Assembly: GCA_025774425.1 (NCBI GenBank)
Contig: JALGWA010000081.1
Span: 1 to 6,516, forward strand
DNA length: 6,516 nucleotides
Direction of reading: 5' to 3'
Origin: a bacterium
Lineage (GTDB): Bacteria; Arandabacterota; Arandabacteria; Arandabacterales; JALGWA01
Shown here: piece by piece, positions 4,935 to 6,516 of the stretch
How the letters are laid out: each line of letters opens with the position of its first letter
How positions within the stretch are numbered: the first letter of the stretch is position 1
Made by a program: the position numbers and the translations under genes
Notes under the pieces: generated by a model
Told to the model about the DNA's origin: nothing
Seen by the model: the letters and a program-made list of their open reading frames with translations, nothing else
Databases searched by the model: none

Positions 4935-6516
4935 ATGGACCATCCCGGCAGATACGACATAATCGTGGTAGGCGGCGGCCACGCGGGGGCCGAGGCGGCC
5001 CTGGCTTGCGCAAGAATGGGTTGCAGCACCCTTCTGCTTACCATGAGTATCGAGACCATAGGCCAGATGTCATGCAATCCCTCGATAGGCGGACTCGCCA
5101 AGTCGCATCTTGTCAAGGAGATAGACGCGCTCGGCGGCGAGATGGGCCGGGCGGCGGACGCCACCGCCCTGCAGATGCGGACCCTCCAGAGGAGCAAGGG
5201 GCCGGCGGTATGGTCGCTGCGCTCCCAGAATGATCGCGTGGCGTACAAGATGTTTATTAGAAAGGTATTGGAGGAACAGCCCGGCCTGGATATCCGCCAG
5301 GGTCTGGTCGAGGGAATCCTGATCAGGCGGGGGCGCGTGGACGGCGTCGAGACCCGGACGGGCTACCGGTTCCGCGCCGGGGCCGTGATCCTGACGACGG
5401 GCACCTTCCTCAGGGGCTTGATACACGTCGGCCTCAGGAGTTACCCGGGCGGCCGGAGCGCCGAGTGCGCGAGCCAGGGCCTCTCGGGCGCTCTCAAGCG
5501 GCTGGGCCTCGAGATGGGGAGGCTGAAGACGGGCACGTCGCCCAGGGTGCATGCCCGCGGCATAGATTTCGAAGGGCTGGGGGTGGAGCGGGGCGAGGTG
5601 GTGGTCGAGCCCTTCTCCCATCGCACGCATGGCGTGGTCGATTCCACCCATGTGTGCTACATCACGAGGACTACGGCGAAAACCAAGGAGATAATCCTTG
5701 CAAATCTCGATAAGTCACCGCTTTACACAGGTAGAATCCAAGGGGTCGGCCCGAGGTACTGTCCTTCGATAGAAGACAAGGTGGTGCGCTTCCCGGACAG
5801 GGAGAGCCACCAGATCTTCCTGGAGCCCGAGGGCAGGCAATCGCTCGAGTACTACATCAGCGGACTGGCCACGAGCCTGCCCGAGGAGACACAGGTCGAG
5901 ATGCTCCGCAGCATCCCCGGCCTGGCGGGAGCCGAGATAACGCGTCCCGGCTACGCAGTGGAGTACGACTTCGTGAAGCCCACCGAGCTCGAGCCCACGC
6001 TCGAGACCAAGAAGGTGGGCGGGCTGTTCCTCGCCGGCCAGATCAACGGCACTTCCGGGTACGAGGAGGCTGCGGCGCAGGGAATCGTGGCCGGCATCAA
6101 CGCCGTGCTGCGCCTGAGGGGCGAATCTCCGTTCGTGCCCTTGCGGTCGGAGGCGTATGTCGGTGTGATGATTGACGATCTGGTGACACGCGGCACCGAG
6201 GAACCCTATCGGATGTTCACCTCGAGGGCCGAGCATCGCTTGCTCCTCCGCCAGGACAACGCCGACGAGAGGTTGATGCCTTATGGCTGCAGGTTCGGCC
6301 TGGTCTCGCGCGAAGCGCTGCGTGAAGTCGAGGCCCGCAAGGCCATGGTCGCCGATGTGCTGCGCCGGCTGGACCAGGACAGGGTGAGGACGGACGGGCG
6401 GAGCGTCACCCTGCGGCAACTCCTCAAGAGGCCCCGTGTCGGGATGCGAAGTCTCATGGAGCATGCGCCGTGGCTGCGGGCGTACGACGAGCGGGTGCTC
6501 TTCCGCGCCGAGATCG
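4935..6516 (+). CDS. mnmG: tRNA uridine modification enzyme MnmG (GidA), 3' end cut by window
   Basis: This is the FAD-binding partner of MnmE in making 5-(carboxy)methylaminomethyluridine at tRNA position 34. The frame runs open from the ATG to the edge, 527 codons plus one base, so about 100 C-terminal residues (the MnmE-contacting end) are missing compared with the usual ~620-630. The FAD nucleotide-binding motif [10 protein letters not shown] lies at residues 13-22. [10 protein letters not shown] starts at C47, which corresponds to the functional C47 of E. coli. [11 protein letters not shown] carries C276, matching E. coli C277. The block [13 protein letters not shown] (371-383) and [16 protein letters not shown] (429-443) are typical. 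The start is chosen by the conserved [13 protein letters not shown]-terminus and by a TAG stop in frame at 4929-4931. No Shine-Dalgarno sequence is visible upstream, where parS sits instead. The residues [10 protein letters not shown] (89-98) differ from the commoner GPAV-R/Q-x-x-RAQ form. Confidence 0.96.
   Translation, partial: MDHPGRYDIIVVGGGHAGAEAALACARMGCSTLLLTMSIETIGQMSCNPSIGGLAKSHLVKEIDALGGEMGRAADATALQMRTLQRSKGPAVWSLRSQNDRVAYKMFIRKVLEEQPGLDIRQGLVEGILIRRGRVDGVETRTGYRFRAGAVILTTGTFLRGLIHVGLRSYPGGRSAECASQGLSGALKRLGLEMGRLKTGTSPRVHARGIDFEGLGVERGEVVVEPFSHRTHGVVDSTHVCYITRTTAKTKEIILANLDKSPLYTGRIQGVGPRYCPSIEDKVVRFPDRESHQIFLEPEGRQSLEYYISGLATSLPEETQVEMLRSIPGLAGAEITRPGYAVEYDFVKPTELEPTLETKKVGGLFLAGQINGTSGYEEAAAQGIVAGINAVLRLRGESPFVPLRSEAYVGVMIDDLVTRGTEEPYRMFTSRAEHRLLLRQDNADERLMPYGCRFGLVSREALREVEARKAMVADVLRRLDQDRVRTDGRSVTLRQLLKRPRVGMRSLMEHAPWLRAYDERVLFRAEI

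Noticed and set aside
3464..5013. Two long overlapping minus-strand frames (417 and 504 codons) antisense to mnmE
   Set aside because: Both are low-complexity shadows of the mnmE codon pattern, overlap each other in different frames and cross the parS site.
1..6516. Mobile element, CRISPR, defence or toxin-antitoxin system
   Set aside because: All coding space from 433 onward is taken by recognised housekeeping genes in a conserved order, and no direct repeats, transposase or integrase motifs were seen.

Overview
This window is a piece of a high-GC bacterial chromosome next to the replication origin. It holds a co-oriented, tightly packed run of seven genes on the + strand: rpmH, rnpA, yidD, yidC, jag (khpB), mnmE and mnmG, the last cut off by the window edge. 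This gene order is the classical origin-proximal cluster. It brings together ribosomal protein L34, the RNase P protein, membrane-protein insertion (YidC with YidD and Jag) and the two subunits of the tRNA wobble-uridine modification enzyme (MnmE with MnmG). Everything in it is housekeeping. I see no phage, transposon, CRISPR array, toxin-antitoxin pair or defence gene.

Organism: YidC is the long form (565 aa), with an N-terminal membrane anchor and a large periplasmic domain, which points to a diderm (two-membrane) bacterium. Jag, however, is best known from Firmicutes and a set of other phyla and is absent from most Proteobacteria. Long YidC plus Jag in one high-GC operon fits deep diderm groups such as Desulfobacterota/deltaproteobacteria, Synergistota or related lineages. 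No marker here settles the phylum, so this is inference.

Layout: bases 1-432 carry no convincing gene. Bases 68-249 hold two perfect DnaA boxes and two good variants around an AT-rich stretch in otherwise GC-rich DNA, which looks like oriC. Bases 367-395 are a near-consensus housekeeping sigma promoter (TTGACA, 17 bp, TAGAAT) that should drive rpmH and probably the whole operon. From 433 on the genes overlap or nearly abut: rpmH/rnpA by 11 bp, rnpA/yidD by 4 bp, yidD/yidC 9 bp apart, yidC/jag and jag/mnmE by 4 bp. The first three genes all start with TTG.

The only gap of note inside the operon, 28 bp between mnmE and mnmG, is almost filled by a perfect 20-bp palindrome. Its 16-bp core is identical to parS, the site where ParB loads for chromosome segregation. 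The window therefore shows a candidate origin and a candidate centromere-like site less than 5 kb apart, with the parS lying where the mnmG ribosome binding site would be expected. This is the most interesting feature, though it is a strong instance of a known system rather than a new one.
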